8,062 nucleotides of DNA, from NCBI GenBank assembly GCA_934465125.1, contig CAKSKO010000049.1, forward strand, positions 1-8,062, given 5' to 3'. The notes beneath the pieces were generated by a model. That model ran no database searches, had not been told where the DNA came from, and saw only the letters and a list, made by a program, of their open reading frames with translations. A program made the translations under genes and the position numbers. Source of the stretch: an uncultured Eubacteriales bacterium (GTDB taxonomy: Bacteria; Bacillota; Clostridia; Oscillospirales; Acutalibacteraceae). Below are positions 1 to 6,658 of this stretch, one piece after another; positions within the stretch are counted from its first letter, which is position 1; every line of letters begins with the position of its first letter.

Positions 1-1694
1 CTCAGTCGCTCGAGATAGTGAAAGAAAATCCATATATCATCTGCGAGGAACCGATTGGAATTGGGTTTGACCGCGCCGATGGGATTGCTTCATCGATGCA
101 GCGTCCGGCAGATGATGTTTTGCGAGTCAGGGCTGCGCTTCTTTATATTTTGCGTCATAATATGAGAAACGGGCACACCTGTTTACCGGAGGATAAGTTT
201 TTGGACGCGGCAGTTCAGTTCTTGAGAATTCCAAAAGACTATGCACAAGAAGTGCTCGACACATTAAAGGAAGAAAAAGTGCTTCAAAGCGACGTTTTTT
301 CCGACAAGGAGTTTCTCTTTACTCCGGAGCTGTACCGCTCGGAAACATATACGGCGTCGCGGCTATCTATGATGCTCAGATTCCCTGCGCAGCCGATTGT
401 TGGAGTCGATCAGCAGATTGCAACGATAGAATGGCAAAGTGGAATAGAGTATGCGTCTTTACAAAAAAAAGCGATTGCAGATGCCTTAAAAAAAGGAATG
501 CTGGTTTTAACCGGAGGCCCAGGAACCGGAAAGACAACAACCTTAAGCGCAATTATGAACATTCTTGAAACAAAAGGTGAGAAAGTGTTTTTAGCGGCGC
601 CAACGGGCCGGGCTGCGCAGAGGATGTCGGAGGTGACGAATCGAGAGGCGAAAACAATCCACCGAATGCTCGAAGTTGAGTGGGACGAATCGGATAAACC
701 TTCTTTTAAAAGAAATGAAAAAAATTTGCTTGAGTGCGACGCTTTAATTTTAGACGAGCTTTCCATGATCGACGCGGTACTGTTTGAAGGGGTGCTGCGT
801 GCGTTGCCACTCGGATGCAGACTGATTTTGGTCGGAGATTCCGATCAGCTTCCCTCTGTTGGTGCAGGAAATGTTCTGGGGGATCTTGTTCATTCTGGAG
901 TTTTGCCTATTGTACAGCTGACGGAGATTTTTCGGCAGTCAATGAAAAGCTTGATTGTAACGAATGCACACAGAATCGTAAATGGTGAAATGCCGGAATT
1001 ATCAGTAAAAGACAACGACTTTTTTTTTCTTGACCGATTTGATCCGACCATCATCAGCATGACAATTGTTGAATTGCTCACAAAACGACTGCCAGCCAGC
1101 TACGGTTACTCTCCACTGTTTGATATCCAGGTGCTTTGCCCGGGCAAAAAGGGAGAACTCGGAACCATTCAGATGAACGAAGCGCTCCAAAAGGCGATCA
1201 ATCCCTATTCGGAATCAAAAAAAGAGATTAGCATAGGGAGTACCTTTTTTCGCGAGGGAGATAAGGTGATGCAGATCAAGAATAATTACGATATTCCCTG
1301 GGCGAAGGAAGACGGAACAGTCGGAGAAGGTGTTTTTAACGGGGATGTAGGAATACTATTGGAGATTGACCGTGTTGCTTCGACGTTGACTGTACAGTTC
1401 GATGACAAAACGGCAGTGTATGAAATGGAAAGCGCGTCTGATCTGGAGCTGGCATATGCGATTACAGTACATAAAAGTCAGGGCAATGAATTTGAGGCGG
1501 TGGTAATGCCGATGTTTTATGGCGCACCGCAGCTTTACTACAGGAATTTGTTATACACTGCGGTAACAAGAGCAAAAACAATGCTTATTATGGTTGGAAC
1601 AAGGGATACGGTCAAAAGAATGGTGGAAAATGACCGAAAAGCAAAACGATATTCTGGGTTATATCACTTTTTATCAAGGGAGAGAGACGAGTGA
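1..1694 (+). CDS. recD2: RecD2-type (RecD/TraA family) ATP-dependent DNA helicase, 5' end outside the window
   Basis: Superfamily 1B 5'-to-3' DNA helicase of the RecD2 type, the form found without RecB/RecC and linked to DNA repair and replication-fork maintenance. The frame is open to the left edge with no stop before the GTG at 18. The first visible residues (KENPYIICEEPIGIGFDRAD) match the helix-hairpin-helix region that lies well inside RecD2, so GTG 18 is probably not the start and an N-terminal domain of roughly 200 residues lies upstream. Visible motifs: Walker A GGPGTGKT (513-536), Walker B/DEAD-like LILDELSMID (about 744-773), motif III LVGDSDQLPSVGAG (about 828-869), an SH3-like insertion around VFNGDVGILLEID, motif V AYAITVHKSQGNEFEAVV (about 1453-1506) and motif VI LLYTAVTRAKTMLIMVG (about 1549-1599). 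All motor motifs are intact. The stop overlaps the next gene by 4 bp, indicating co-transcription and coupled translation with comF. Confidence 0.93.
   Translation, partial: QSLEIVKENPYIICEEPIGIGFDRADGIASSMQRPADDVLRVRAALLYILRHNMRNGHTCLPEDKFLDAAVQFLRIPKDYAQEVLDTLKEEKVLQSDVFSDKEFLFTPELYRSETYTASRLSMMLRFPAQPIVGVDQQIATIEWQSGIEYASLQKKAIADALKKGMLVLTGGPGTGKTTTLSAIMNILETKGEKVFLAAPTGRAAQRMSEVTNREAKTIHRMLEVEWDESDKPSFKRNEKNLLECDALILDELSMIDAVLFEGVLRALPLGCRLILVGDSDQLPSVGAGNVLGDLVHSGVLPIVQLTEIFRQSMKSLIVTNAHRIVNGEMPELSVKDNDFFFLDRFDPTIISMTIVELLTKRLPASYGYSPLFDIQVLCPGKKGELGTIQMNEALQKAINPYSESKKEISIGSTFFREGDKVMQIKNNYDIPWAKEDGTVGEGVFNGDVGILLEIDRVASTLTVQFDDKTAVYEMESASDLELAYAITVHKSQGNEFEAVVMPMFYGAPQLYYRNLLYTAVTRAKTMLIMVGTRDTVKRMVENDRKAKRYSGLYHFLSRERDE
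1676..1682 (+). promoter_or_regulatory. Ribosome binding site of comF inside the recD2 coding end
   Basis: AAGGGAG lies 8 nt before the GTG at 1691, within the last codons of the helicase gene. It supports the GTG start and re-initiation of translation at the GTGA overlap. Confidence 0.7.
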
Positions 1695-2356
1695 ACAGAT
1701 CGAGGGTGTTCAAACAAATTTCGAATTTATTTTATCCGGTGAGATGTCCCTACTGCAATTGCCTGATTGAACATGGTGAGCCGTTTTGTAAACAGTGCAG
1801 CATTGTTGTTCCAAAGAAATTTTATAACAGGACGATCGGACAAACAGTACAGGATAAACCAATCATTTGTGTCGCGCCGCTTTTATACCGTGATAGGGTA
1901 ATTGAAGCAATTTGGAGATTTAAGTTCCGCGGATACAAGGTTTATGCGCCTCAGCTTGCGATAAAAATGGCTGAATGTGTAACAGATCAATTAGAGGACT
2001 GTTTATTCGACGTCATTACGAGTGTTCCGCTTTCTTTGAGAAGAAGAATCAGCAGGGGATATAATCAAGCAGAGCTTTTGGCAAAAGAAACAGGAGATCT
2101 ATTAGGAATCTCATATCAGGTGCTTTTGTGCAAGAAGAAGCATAATTTAGAACAACATAAGCTTTCTGTGGAGGAAAGAGAGAAAAACGTGATTGGAGTT
2201 TATTCGCCAAAGAATGCCTGTAAAATAGAAAATCAGAGGATTCTGTTATGTGATGATGTTGTAACAACGGGAAACACGCTTAAGGAATGTGCGAAAGTAT
2301 TGTATCAGTCTGGGGCAAAGGAAGTTTGTTGTTTAGCGCTTGCGAGTGCATTTTAA
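1691..2356 (+). CDS. comF: ComF family protein (ComFC-like phosphoribosyltransferase-fold protein)
   Basis: Cytoplasmic ComFC/GntX-family protein of 221 residues, close to the usual 200-240. An N-terminal zinc ribbon carries C19, C22, C33 and C36 (CPYC...CKQC). A type I phosphoribosyltransferase fold follows, with SVPLSLRRRISRGYNQAELLA in the middle and the PRPP-binding signature ILLCDDVVTTGNT at residues 184-196. In naturally transformable bacteria ComFC acts with the ComFA helicase in uptake of single-stranded DNA; many non-competent bacteria also keep a homologue and its biochemical role is unsettled. GTG start at 1691 shares four bases with the helicase stop, so the two genes form one translational unit. 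No comFA is visible here, although it could lie elsewhere. The pairing with recD2 hints at a DNA-processing role, but that is inference. No clear terminator follows the gene. Confidence 0.9.
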   Translation: MNRSRVFKQISNLFYPVRCPYCNCLIEHGEPFCKQCSIVVPKKFYNRTIGQTVQDKPIICVAPLLYRDRVIEAIWRFKFRGYKVYAPQLAIKMAECVTDQLEDCLFDVITSVPLSLRRRISRGYNQAELLAKETGDLLGISYQVLLCKKKHNLEQHKLSVEEREKNVIGVYSPKNACKIENQRILLCDDVVTTGNTLKECAKVLYQSGAKEVCCLALASAF

Positions 2357-2470
2357 GACTGTGCTGAAAGGGGATTATCGTAAGAAAAGTGAATGGGGGT
2401 ATAAATATTTTTTAATTTTTTCAGAAAGGACAAATTTTTATAAAAAGATAATTTTTGAGTTTTTATTCTA

Positions 2471-2499
2471 TTGAATGAAGATAAAAAATCGCATATAAT
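2471..2499 (+). promoter_or_regulatory. Sigma-A promoter of the mreB-like gene
   Basis: TTGAAT (2471-2476, 4 of 6 to TTGACA) and a perfect TATAAT (2494-2499) are separated by exactly 17 bp. Transcription should begin near 2505-2507, leaving a leader of about 37 nt to the TTG at 2543. The promoter gives this gene expression independent of recD2-comF. It also argues against translation starting at TTG 2471, which is the -35 box itself. The -10 also fits the loose CATAnnnTA pattern of sporulation sigma factors, but I see no matching sporulation-type -35. Confidence 0.72.
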
Positions 2500-2523
2500 A
2501 AATCAATCAAGGAAACGAATGCA

Positions 2524-2531
2524 AAAGGAGG
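2524..2531 (+). promoter_or_regulatory. Ribosome binding site that sets the mreB-like start
   Basis: AAAGGAGG is the strongest Shine-Dalgarno sequence in the region and lies 11 nt before the TTG at 2543. It supports that codon over the more upstream in-frame TTG 2471 and ATG 2519. The ATG at 2519 has only a weaker AAGGA at 2509-2513. Confidence 0.65.
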
Positions 2532-2542
2532 AGCAAACCGCT

Positions 2543-3565
2543 TTGAGTACAGATATTGCAATTAGTTTGGGAACGTCGAAGACGAGAATATATATTGAGG
2601 GGCATGGAATTGTATTAAGTGAACCCTCTGTGGTATCGGTTGATCTGGAAACAGAAAGAATCATTGCAGTTGGAAGAAGAGCTTATGAGATGGTGGGGAG
2701 GACTTCTAACCGGATCAAAGTTATTTTTCCTTTGGAGGGTGGGGTGATCTCAGACTTTTATTTAGTGGAGGGAATGCTTGACTATTTTTTAAAGAGAGTT
2801 AGTTCAAGTAAAATAGTGATGCCGCGGGCAGTTGCTTGCGTTCCTGGGGAGATCACCGATGTTGAAAAACGGGCCGTTGTCAACACCATCAGTATGGTTG
2901 GAATTAGAAAGGTTTGTCTGATTGAAAAACCAGTCGCTGCAGCGCTCGGCGCAGGGATTGACCTTGAGAACCCCACTGGGCAGATGATTGTAAATACTGG
3001 GGGAGGAACGAGCGATATTGCTGTTCTTTCGCTCAATGGGGCGGCCGTGTCGAGGTCGATTAAAATTGGCGGCAACAAAATGGACGAACAGATTATCAAG
3101 TATGTTAGAAAAAAATACAATAGGTTGATCGGTAATAGAATGGAGGAGGACGCTAAAATCGCGATCGGATGTGTATATCCTAAAGAGAAAGAGGAGTTTT
3201 ACCGACTCAAGGGGCGGGACAGCATCACTGGGATGCCGAAATGGATTGATTTTTCTTCCGAAGAAATGATGGAGGCGATTATTGATTCTGCGAACCAGAT
3301 TGTAAGTGAGATTCAGGATGTGCTCGAAGAAGCACCGCCAGAGCTTGCCGGAGACGTTTATGAAAACGGCATCACGTTTACAGGGGGCACAGCAAAGCTT
3401 TATGGGTTCGGTCATTTGATTGCGAGAAAAACTAGATTAAAAGTACGCGTTGCGGAGGATCCGGAAAATTGTATCGTTCTTGGAGCAGGAATTGCGACAA
3501 AATATATGAACGAGTTGGATAAAAAAGAATATGGTGTGATCAATCCGTTAACTGCAGAATATTAA
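2543..3565 (+). CDS. MreB-family actin-like protein with altered catalytic residues
   Basis: Bacterial actin homologue of the MreB/Mbl family, which normally forms membrane-bound filaments guiding side-wall peptidoglycan synthesis. Starting at TTG 2543 it has 340 residues, the normal family length, and opens STDIAISLGT, close to the usual MreB N-terminus. Phosphate-1 loop: SLGTS at 8-12 (family DLGTA). The segment LIEKPVAAALGAG follows, then phosphate-2 NTGGGTSDIAV at 151-161 (family DIGGGTT), GGNKMDEQI, and the adenosine motif TFTGGTAKLYGFGHLI near the C-terminus. By alignment Ser8 replaces the Mg-coordinating Asp, Lys129 replaces the catalytic Glu of the EEP/DEP motif, Asn151 replaces the second Asp, and Asn178 replaces Asp in GGDKMD. 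The Thr of GGGT and the Glu202/Lys205 adenosine-side residues remain. It stands alone, without mreC/mreD beside it, with its own promoter and terminator. I infer a paralogue rather than the cell's principal MreB, so no symbol is given. Possible alternative start: ATG 2519. Confidence 0.88.
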   Translation: MSTDIAISLGTSKTRIYIEGHGIVLSEPSVVSVDLETERIIAVGRRAYEMVGRTSNRIKVIFPLEGGVISDFYLVEGMLDYFLKRVSSSKIVMPRAVACVPGEITDVEKRAVVNTISMVGIRKVCLIEKPVAAALGAGIDLENPTGQMIVNTGGGTSDIAVLSLNGAAVSRSIKIGGNKMDEQIIKYVRKKYNRLIGNRMEEDAKIAIGCVYPKEKEEFYRLKGRDSITGMPKWIDFSSEEMMEAIIDSANQIVSEIQDVLEEAPPELAGDVYENGITFTGGTAKLYGFGHLIARKTRLKVRVAEDPENCIVLGAGIATKYMNELDKKEYGVINPLTAEY

Positions 3566-3580
3566 AACTGATCGGTATGC

Positions 3581-3621
3581 AACAAAAAACGATTCAAGAT
3601 ATCCTTGAATCGTTTTTTGTT
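3581..3621. terminator. Bidirectional intrinsic terminator between the mreB-like gene and murC
   Basis: A perfect 18-bp inverted repeat (AACAAAAAACGATTCAAG at 3581-3598, its complement at 3604-3621) encloses a 5-nt loop ATATC. The central CGATTCAAG pairing is flanked by A6 on one side and T6 on the other, so each strand ends in a U run. It lies 15 bp after the mreB-like stop and directly against the murC stop at 3623-3625, serving both convergent genes. Confidence 0.9.
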
Positions 3622-3622
3622 T

Positions 3623-5026
3623 TTATGTTTGAGCGGCTGTTATTGTTTTCGCCGCCTTTTTTTGCAAACGCTGTAAGATCATATTTGCACATTTGTATAC
3701 ATTTCCTCCGCCGATGGTAAGGATCAAATCGCCAGGCAACGCATTTTCTTCGATATAATCAGTGATTTCAGAAAACGTATCCAAACAAACGGCGCCTTCT
3801 ATTTTGTCACCTAGATCTTGTGAGGAGATATTGTAGGTGTTTGTTTCACGTACTGCTAAGATTTCTGAGATTACAACTTGGTCTGCGGTAGAAAGAGCAT
3901 CGGCGAAATCGTTTAAAAGCATTGCAGTACGGGAATAGGTGTGTGGCTGAAATACAGCAAAAACACGGTGAAATTCCATCGCGGTGGCAGAACTAAGGAC
4001 TGCTTTGAGTTCAGTTGGATGATGAGCAAAATCATCCGCTACAACAATGCCGCCAGGACGTCCTAAAATTTCAAAGCGCCTGTGTACCCCGCAGAACTCA
4101 GAGAGTCCTGAAGCGATTGCCTCAGGATTGGCGCCTAGATAATGAGCAGTTGCAGCTGCGGCGAGTGCATTTGCAATATTGTGCTTGCCTGGGACCCTTA
4201 GTTTGATTTCTGTGAGTTTTTTGCCTTCTTTCATCAGAGTAAAATGACTTTCAAAACCATGTTCAATGGAGATATTTTCAGCGTAATAATTATTTTTATT
4301 GTTAAATCCAAAGGTGATAGTTTCTAGTGCAATTCCCTTAATTGCATCCATTGTGTTCTTGTCATCCCCATTAACCACCAAAGCTTTTTTTGTTTGTCCT
4401 GCAAACTTATGAAACGATTTCTTAATATTTTCAAGCGTTTTAAAATAATCCAGATGATCCGCATCAATATTTAAGATGACAGAAACTGAAGGGGTGAGTT
4501 CCAAAAAGGTATCGACATATTCACAAGCCTCGCAAATCATCAATTGAGAATTCCCTACCCGGCTGTTTCCGCCAATTGTTGGAAGTTTTCCGCCGATGAT
4601 TGCTGTGGGATCCATTTTTCCATTTATTAAAATCTGAGTCAGCATCGCGGTGGTGCTGGTTTTTCCGTGCGTTCCTGAAACAGCGACGAAAGACTGATAT
4701 CGTCTTGTAATGATTCCAAGCATTACAGATCGTTCGATGACAGGGATGTTTTTTTCTCTTGCAAAAACAAGTTCCGGATTATCCTGCTTGACAGCGGCAG
4801 AGTATACGACGAGTTCTGCATCTTTTATGTTTTCCTTTTTATGACCTAATTCAACAGGAATCCCCATCTCTCTGATTCTCTGAAGGGTATCCGATTCATA
4901 GATGTCCGAACCAGTTAAAAGGAAACCTTTGGCCTTTAAGATTTCTGCCATCGGACACATTCCCGATCCGCCAATTCCCACAAAATGGATCTTTTTTACT
5001 TTATCTAAAATATCGTGATAATTCAA
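3623..5026 (-). CDS. murC: UDP-N-acetylmuramate--L-alanine ligase (MurC)
   Basis: Cytoplasmic ATP-dependent ligase that adds L-alanine to UDP-MurNAc, the first amino acid of the peptidoglycan stem peptide. With the start at TTG 5026 it has 467 residues, in the usual range. Domain 1: UDP-binding Rossmann motif HFVGIGGSGM at 14-23. Central Mur ligase domain: P-loop VSGTHGKTSTT at about 116-126, ICEACEYVDTFLEL, and NIDADHLDYF at 186-195. C-terminal domain: GVHRRFEILG, then VVADDFAHHPTEL and FQPHTYSRT, all diagnostic of MurC. The TTG start is chosen because TAAGGAGT lies 8 nt upstream (5035-5042, minus strand) and the protein then opens NYHDILDKVKKIHFVG as expected. A reading 30 residues longer (to 5116) adds an atypical leader and bypasses that site. 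It is transcribed alone, convergent with the mreB-like gene and divergent from dpaA. Confidence 0.96.
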   Translation of the reverse strand: MNYHDILDKVKKIHFVGIGGSGMCPMAEILKAKGFLLTGSDIYESDTLQRIREMGIPVELGHKKENIKDAELVVYSAAVKQDNPELVFAREKNIPVIERSVMLGIITRRYQSFVAVSGTHGKTSTTAMLTQILINGKMDPTAIIGGKLPTIGGNSRVGNSQLMICEACEYVDTFLELTPSVSVILNIDADHLDYFKTLENIKKSFHKFAGQTKKALVVNGDDKNTMDAIKGIALETITFGFNNKNNYYAENISIEHGFESHFTLMKEGKKLTEIKLRVPGKHNIANALAAAATAHYLGANPEAIASGLSEFCGVHRRFEILGRPGGIVVADDFAHHPTELKAVLSSATAMEFHRVFAVFQPHTYSRTAMLLNDFADALSTADQVVISEILAVRETNTYNISSQDLGDKIEGAVCLDTFSEITDYIEENALPGDLILTIGGGNVYKCANMILQRLQKKAAKTITAAQT

Positions 5027-5034
5027 TCTGGTGC

Positions 5035-5042
5035 ACTCCTTA
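5035..5042 (-). promoter_or_regulatory. Ribosome binding site of murC
   Basis: On the minus strand this reads TAAGGAGT, 8 nt before the TTG at 5026-5024. It decides the murC start. Confidence 0.8.
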
Positions 5043-5063
5043 CAATAAAATAAGATATTATAT

Positions 5064-5069
5064 ATTATA
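5064..5069 (-). promoter_or_regulatory. Possible -10 element for murC
   Basis: The minus strand carries TATAAT here, and again at 5057-5062, within an AT-rich block 15-35 nt before the murC ribosome site. The best -35 is only TTTATT (5087-5092, 17-bp spacer) or TGTTTA (19-bp spacer), both poor. A promoter must lie near because murC is the first gene on this strand, but these exact boxes are uncertain. Confidence 0.35.
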
Positions 5070-5157
5070 TTGTATTTGTGGCGGATAATAAACAGTTTTT
5101 TACAAAGAGTTTTCAAAAAAAGAAAATTTCTTCTTTTTTACAAGTTGTCCCTAAAAA

Positions 5158-5187
5158 GCACATTGTCTTCAGCATGCCCATACTATA
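5158..5187 (+). promoter_or_regulatory. Predicted sigma-K promoter of dpaAB
   Basis: GCACA (5158-5162) resembles the sigma-K -35 (central AC). CATACTATA (5179-5187) matches the sigma-K -10 pattern CATAnnnTA exactly, with a spacer of 16 bp. Predicted transcription start is near 5194, about 25 nt before ATG 5220. Sigma-K transcribes the homologous spoVF operon in Bacillus subtilis, so the match is expected biologically. Sigma-E has a similar -10, but the -35 here carries AC rather than ATA. No canonical sigma-A pair is seen. Confidence 0.7.
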
Positions 5188-5219
5188 TAATGTAGCATTT
5201 AGCAATGGGGGTAAACTTT

Positions 5220-6089
5220 ATGATTCATATAAATAGTTTTGGAATAATTGGAGGGGACAAACGGCAAATAGCATTAGCGGAGTCTATTTCAGAAGACGGA
5301 TACAATGTGTATGTAGCGGGGTTTGAAAAAATTAATTTTTATAATGGGATTATCAAGGCTACGGTAAACGATGTCATATTAAACAGCGATTATATTATTT
5401 TACCGCTGCCTGTTACGAAAGATTATATTACGCTGAATGCTCCTTTTTCAGAGACAAAGATTATTTTAAACGATCAGATTGCAGAAAAAATGAAAGGGAA
5501 AAAAGTATATTGTGGAATGGCGTCAAAATTATATCAAACGAGTGAAATATGGGAAGAGATCGAACTTTATGATTATTTTGAACGAGAAGAATATATGGTA
5601 AAAAATGCAGTTCCAACTGCTGAGGGCGCAATCGAAATTGCGATGAGAGAATATTATGGAACAATTAACGGATCCAAATGTCTGGTAGCAGGGTTTGGAA
5701 GAATTGGAAAAGTTCTTTCAAGTATGCTCGAAGGTTTAGGAGCAAAAGTGACAGTGAGCGCTCGCAAGCCAAAGGATCTTGCATGGATAGAATCGCTAGG
5801 GTATCAGGCGGTTAAGACCTCGAAAATTTCTGAAACAAAGGGATATGACTTGATTTTTAATACCATTCCGGCAATGACCTTTGATGCACATACTCTGGCG
5901 CTTTCGGCAGAGGATTCTTTAATCATCGATTTGGCTTCCGTTCCGGGAGGGGTAGATTTTGAAGCGGCGCAGAGAATGGGAATCAAATCAATTCAGGCAC
6001 TTTCTCTTCCGGGAAAGGTTGCACCAAAAGCAGCGGGGGAAATTACGAAATTCACTATTTATAATATGATCGAGGAGGATGACGAATGA
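5220..6089 (+). CDS. dpaA: Dipicolinate synthase subunit A (DpaA / SpoVFA)
   Basis: Together with DpaB it converts the lysine-pathway intermediate dihydrodipicolinate (or its hydrated form) to dipicolinic acid in the mother cell; the product is moved into the forespore with calcium and gives heat resistance. Length 289 residues from ATG 5220, near the B. subtilis subunit. N-terminal family segment SFGIIGGDKRQIALAESI at about 6-23, PTAEGAIEIAMREY in the middle, the Rossmann dinucleotide motif LVAGFGRIGKVL with GFGRIG at 158-163, then NTIPAM, DLASVPGG at 237-244, and LPGKVAPKAAG at 263-273. ATG 5220 is preferred over in-frame ATG 5205 because the GGGGGT ribosome site (5207-5212) overlaps and follows the upstream ATG and sits about 7 nt before 5220. 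The gene overlaps dpaB by ATGA and has a predicted sigma-K promoter. Confidence 0.95.
   Translation: MIHINSFGIIGGDKRQIALAESISEDGYNVYVAGFEKINFYNGIIKATVNDVILNSDYIILPLPVTKDYITLNAPFSETKIILNDQIAEKMKGKKVYCGMASKLYQTSEIWEEIELYDYFEREEYMVKNAVPTAEGAIEIAMREYYGTINGSKCLVAGFGRIGKVLSSMLEGLGAKVTVSARKPKDLAWIESLGYQAVKTSKISETKGYDLIFNTIPAMTFDAHTLALSAEDSLIIDLASVPGGVDFEAAQRMGIKSIQALSLPGKVAPKAAGEITKFTIYNMIEEDDE
6074..6078 (+). promoter_or_regulatory. Ribosome binding site of dpaB within dpaA
   Basis: GGAGG (in GAGGAGGA) lies 7 nt before ATG 6086, inside the last codons of dpaA, which encode an acidic tail. It supports coupled, near-stoichiometric synthesis of the two subunits. Confidence 0.75.
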
Positions 6090-6658
6090 GCGGCGCGACG
6101 GTAGGATTTGCAATGTGTGGATCATTTTGTACTTTTTCTAAAGCAATCGAGCAGATGAGAATTCTTGTAGGTGCTGGGTATGATATTCTGCCAATCATGT
6201 CGCCGATTGCTTGTTCAGTTGATACGAGGTTCGGGAAAGCGGAAGATATTATCTGGGAGGTAGAAGATATCTGCAATAAAAAGATTATTAAAACAATAGT
6301 AGACGCGGAACCGATTGGTCCTAAAAAAATGGCGGATGTGATGCTAATCGCCCCGTGTACTGGGAATACATTGGGGAAATTAAGCTGCGGAATTACAGAT
6401 ACCTCTGTGACTATGGCAGCGAAATCACACTTGAGAGTGCAGCGGCCGCTTGTGATTACTCTGGCGACAAATGACGCGCTCGGGGCTTCTGCGCAGAATA
6501 TAGGAAAACTTTTGAATGTCAAGCACATTTACTTTGTACCACTCTCGCAGGACGATCCAAAGAAAAAACCCAATTCTCTCGTTGCTCACTTTGATCTGGT
6601 ACTTCCAACGGTCGAAGCCGCACTGAGCGGACAGCAAATTCAACCGATTTTTCGCTGA
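6086..6658 (+). CDS. dpaB: Dipicolinate synthase subunit B (DpaB / SpoVFB), flavoprotein family
   Basis: Second subunit of dipicolinate synthase, of 190 residues, matching the usual 190-200. It belongs to the flavoprotein (CoaC/UbiX-like) fold: the N-terminal strand VGFAMCGSFCTF with following helix, the SPIACSVDTRFG loop, the MLIAPCTGNTLGKLSCGITD signature in the centre, and LVITLATNDALG later. The last residues cover VPLSQDDPKKKPNSLVA, also typical of SpoVFB. It starts at ATG 6086, overlapping the dpaA stop as ATGA, so the two are a single operon. In Bacillus the operon continues into asd-dapG-dapA; here the next gene is unrelated and lies 71 nt away. Only a weak hairpin (CGCT/AGCG, 6653-6668) followed after 6 nt by T6 lies beyond the stop, so the end of the transcript is unclear. 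Confidence 0.95.
   Translation: MSGATVGFAMCGSFCTFSKAIEQMRILVGAGYDILPIMSPIACSVDTRFGKAEDIIWEVEDICNKKIIKTIVDAEPIGPKKMADVMLIAPCTGNTLGKLSCGITDTSVTMAAKSHLRVQRPLVITLATNDALGASAQNIGKLLNVKHIYFVPLSQDDPKKKPNSLVAHFDLVLPTVEAALSGQQIQPIFR

Larger units (their letters stand above)
2357..2542 (+). other. AT-rich intergenic leader between comF and the mreB-like gene
   Basis: This 186-bp stretch is markedly AT-rich, especially 2400-2470, with A/T runs and the short palindrome TTTTTATAAAAA at 2435-2446. There is no GC-rich stem followed by a T run, so no convincing terminator for comF. The T-rich block at about 2451-2470 sits just upstream of the -35 box at 2471 and could act as an UP element (inference). I see no RNA gene here. 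Confidence 0.6.

Noticed and set aside
410..766. 118-codon minus-strand frame within the recD2 gene
   Set aside because: Antisense to the Walker A region of the helicase; low-complexity Ser/Pro-rich translation typical of a shadow.
2357..2470. Possible riboswitch or small RNA in the AT-rich leader before the mreB-like gene
   Set aside because: The predicted transcript starts after this stretch (near 2506), and no stable G-C-rich stems are present.
2804..3415. 203-codon open frame on the minus strand opposite the mreB-like gene
   Set aside because: It lies wholly antisense to a clear protein family member, has no ribosome site and its translation resembles no protein family I recognise.
5027..5116. 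Upstream extension of murC by 30 residues
   Set aside because: The extension ignores the well-spaced AAGGAGT at 5035-5041 and adds a leader not seen in MurC; it also covers the AT-rich promoter-like DNA.
5115..5139. A-run/T-run imperfect palindrome (AAAAAGAAAATTTCTTCTTTTT) as a terminator
   Set aside because: Its stem contains almost no G-C pairs and there is no gene ending next to it; it is more likely plain AT-rich intergenic DNA.
6055..6528. 157-codon minus-strand frame across the dpaA/dpaB junction
   Set aside because: Shadow of the dpaB reading frame; no ribosome site and no domain-like content.
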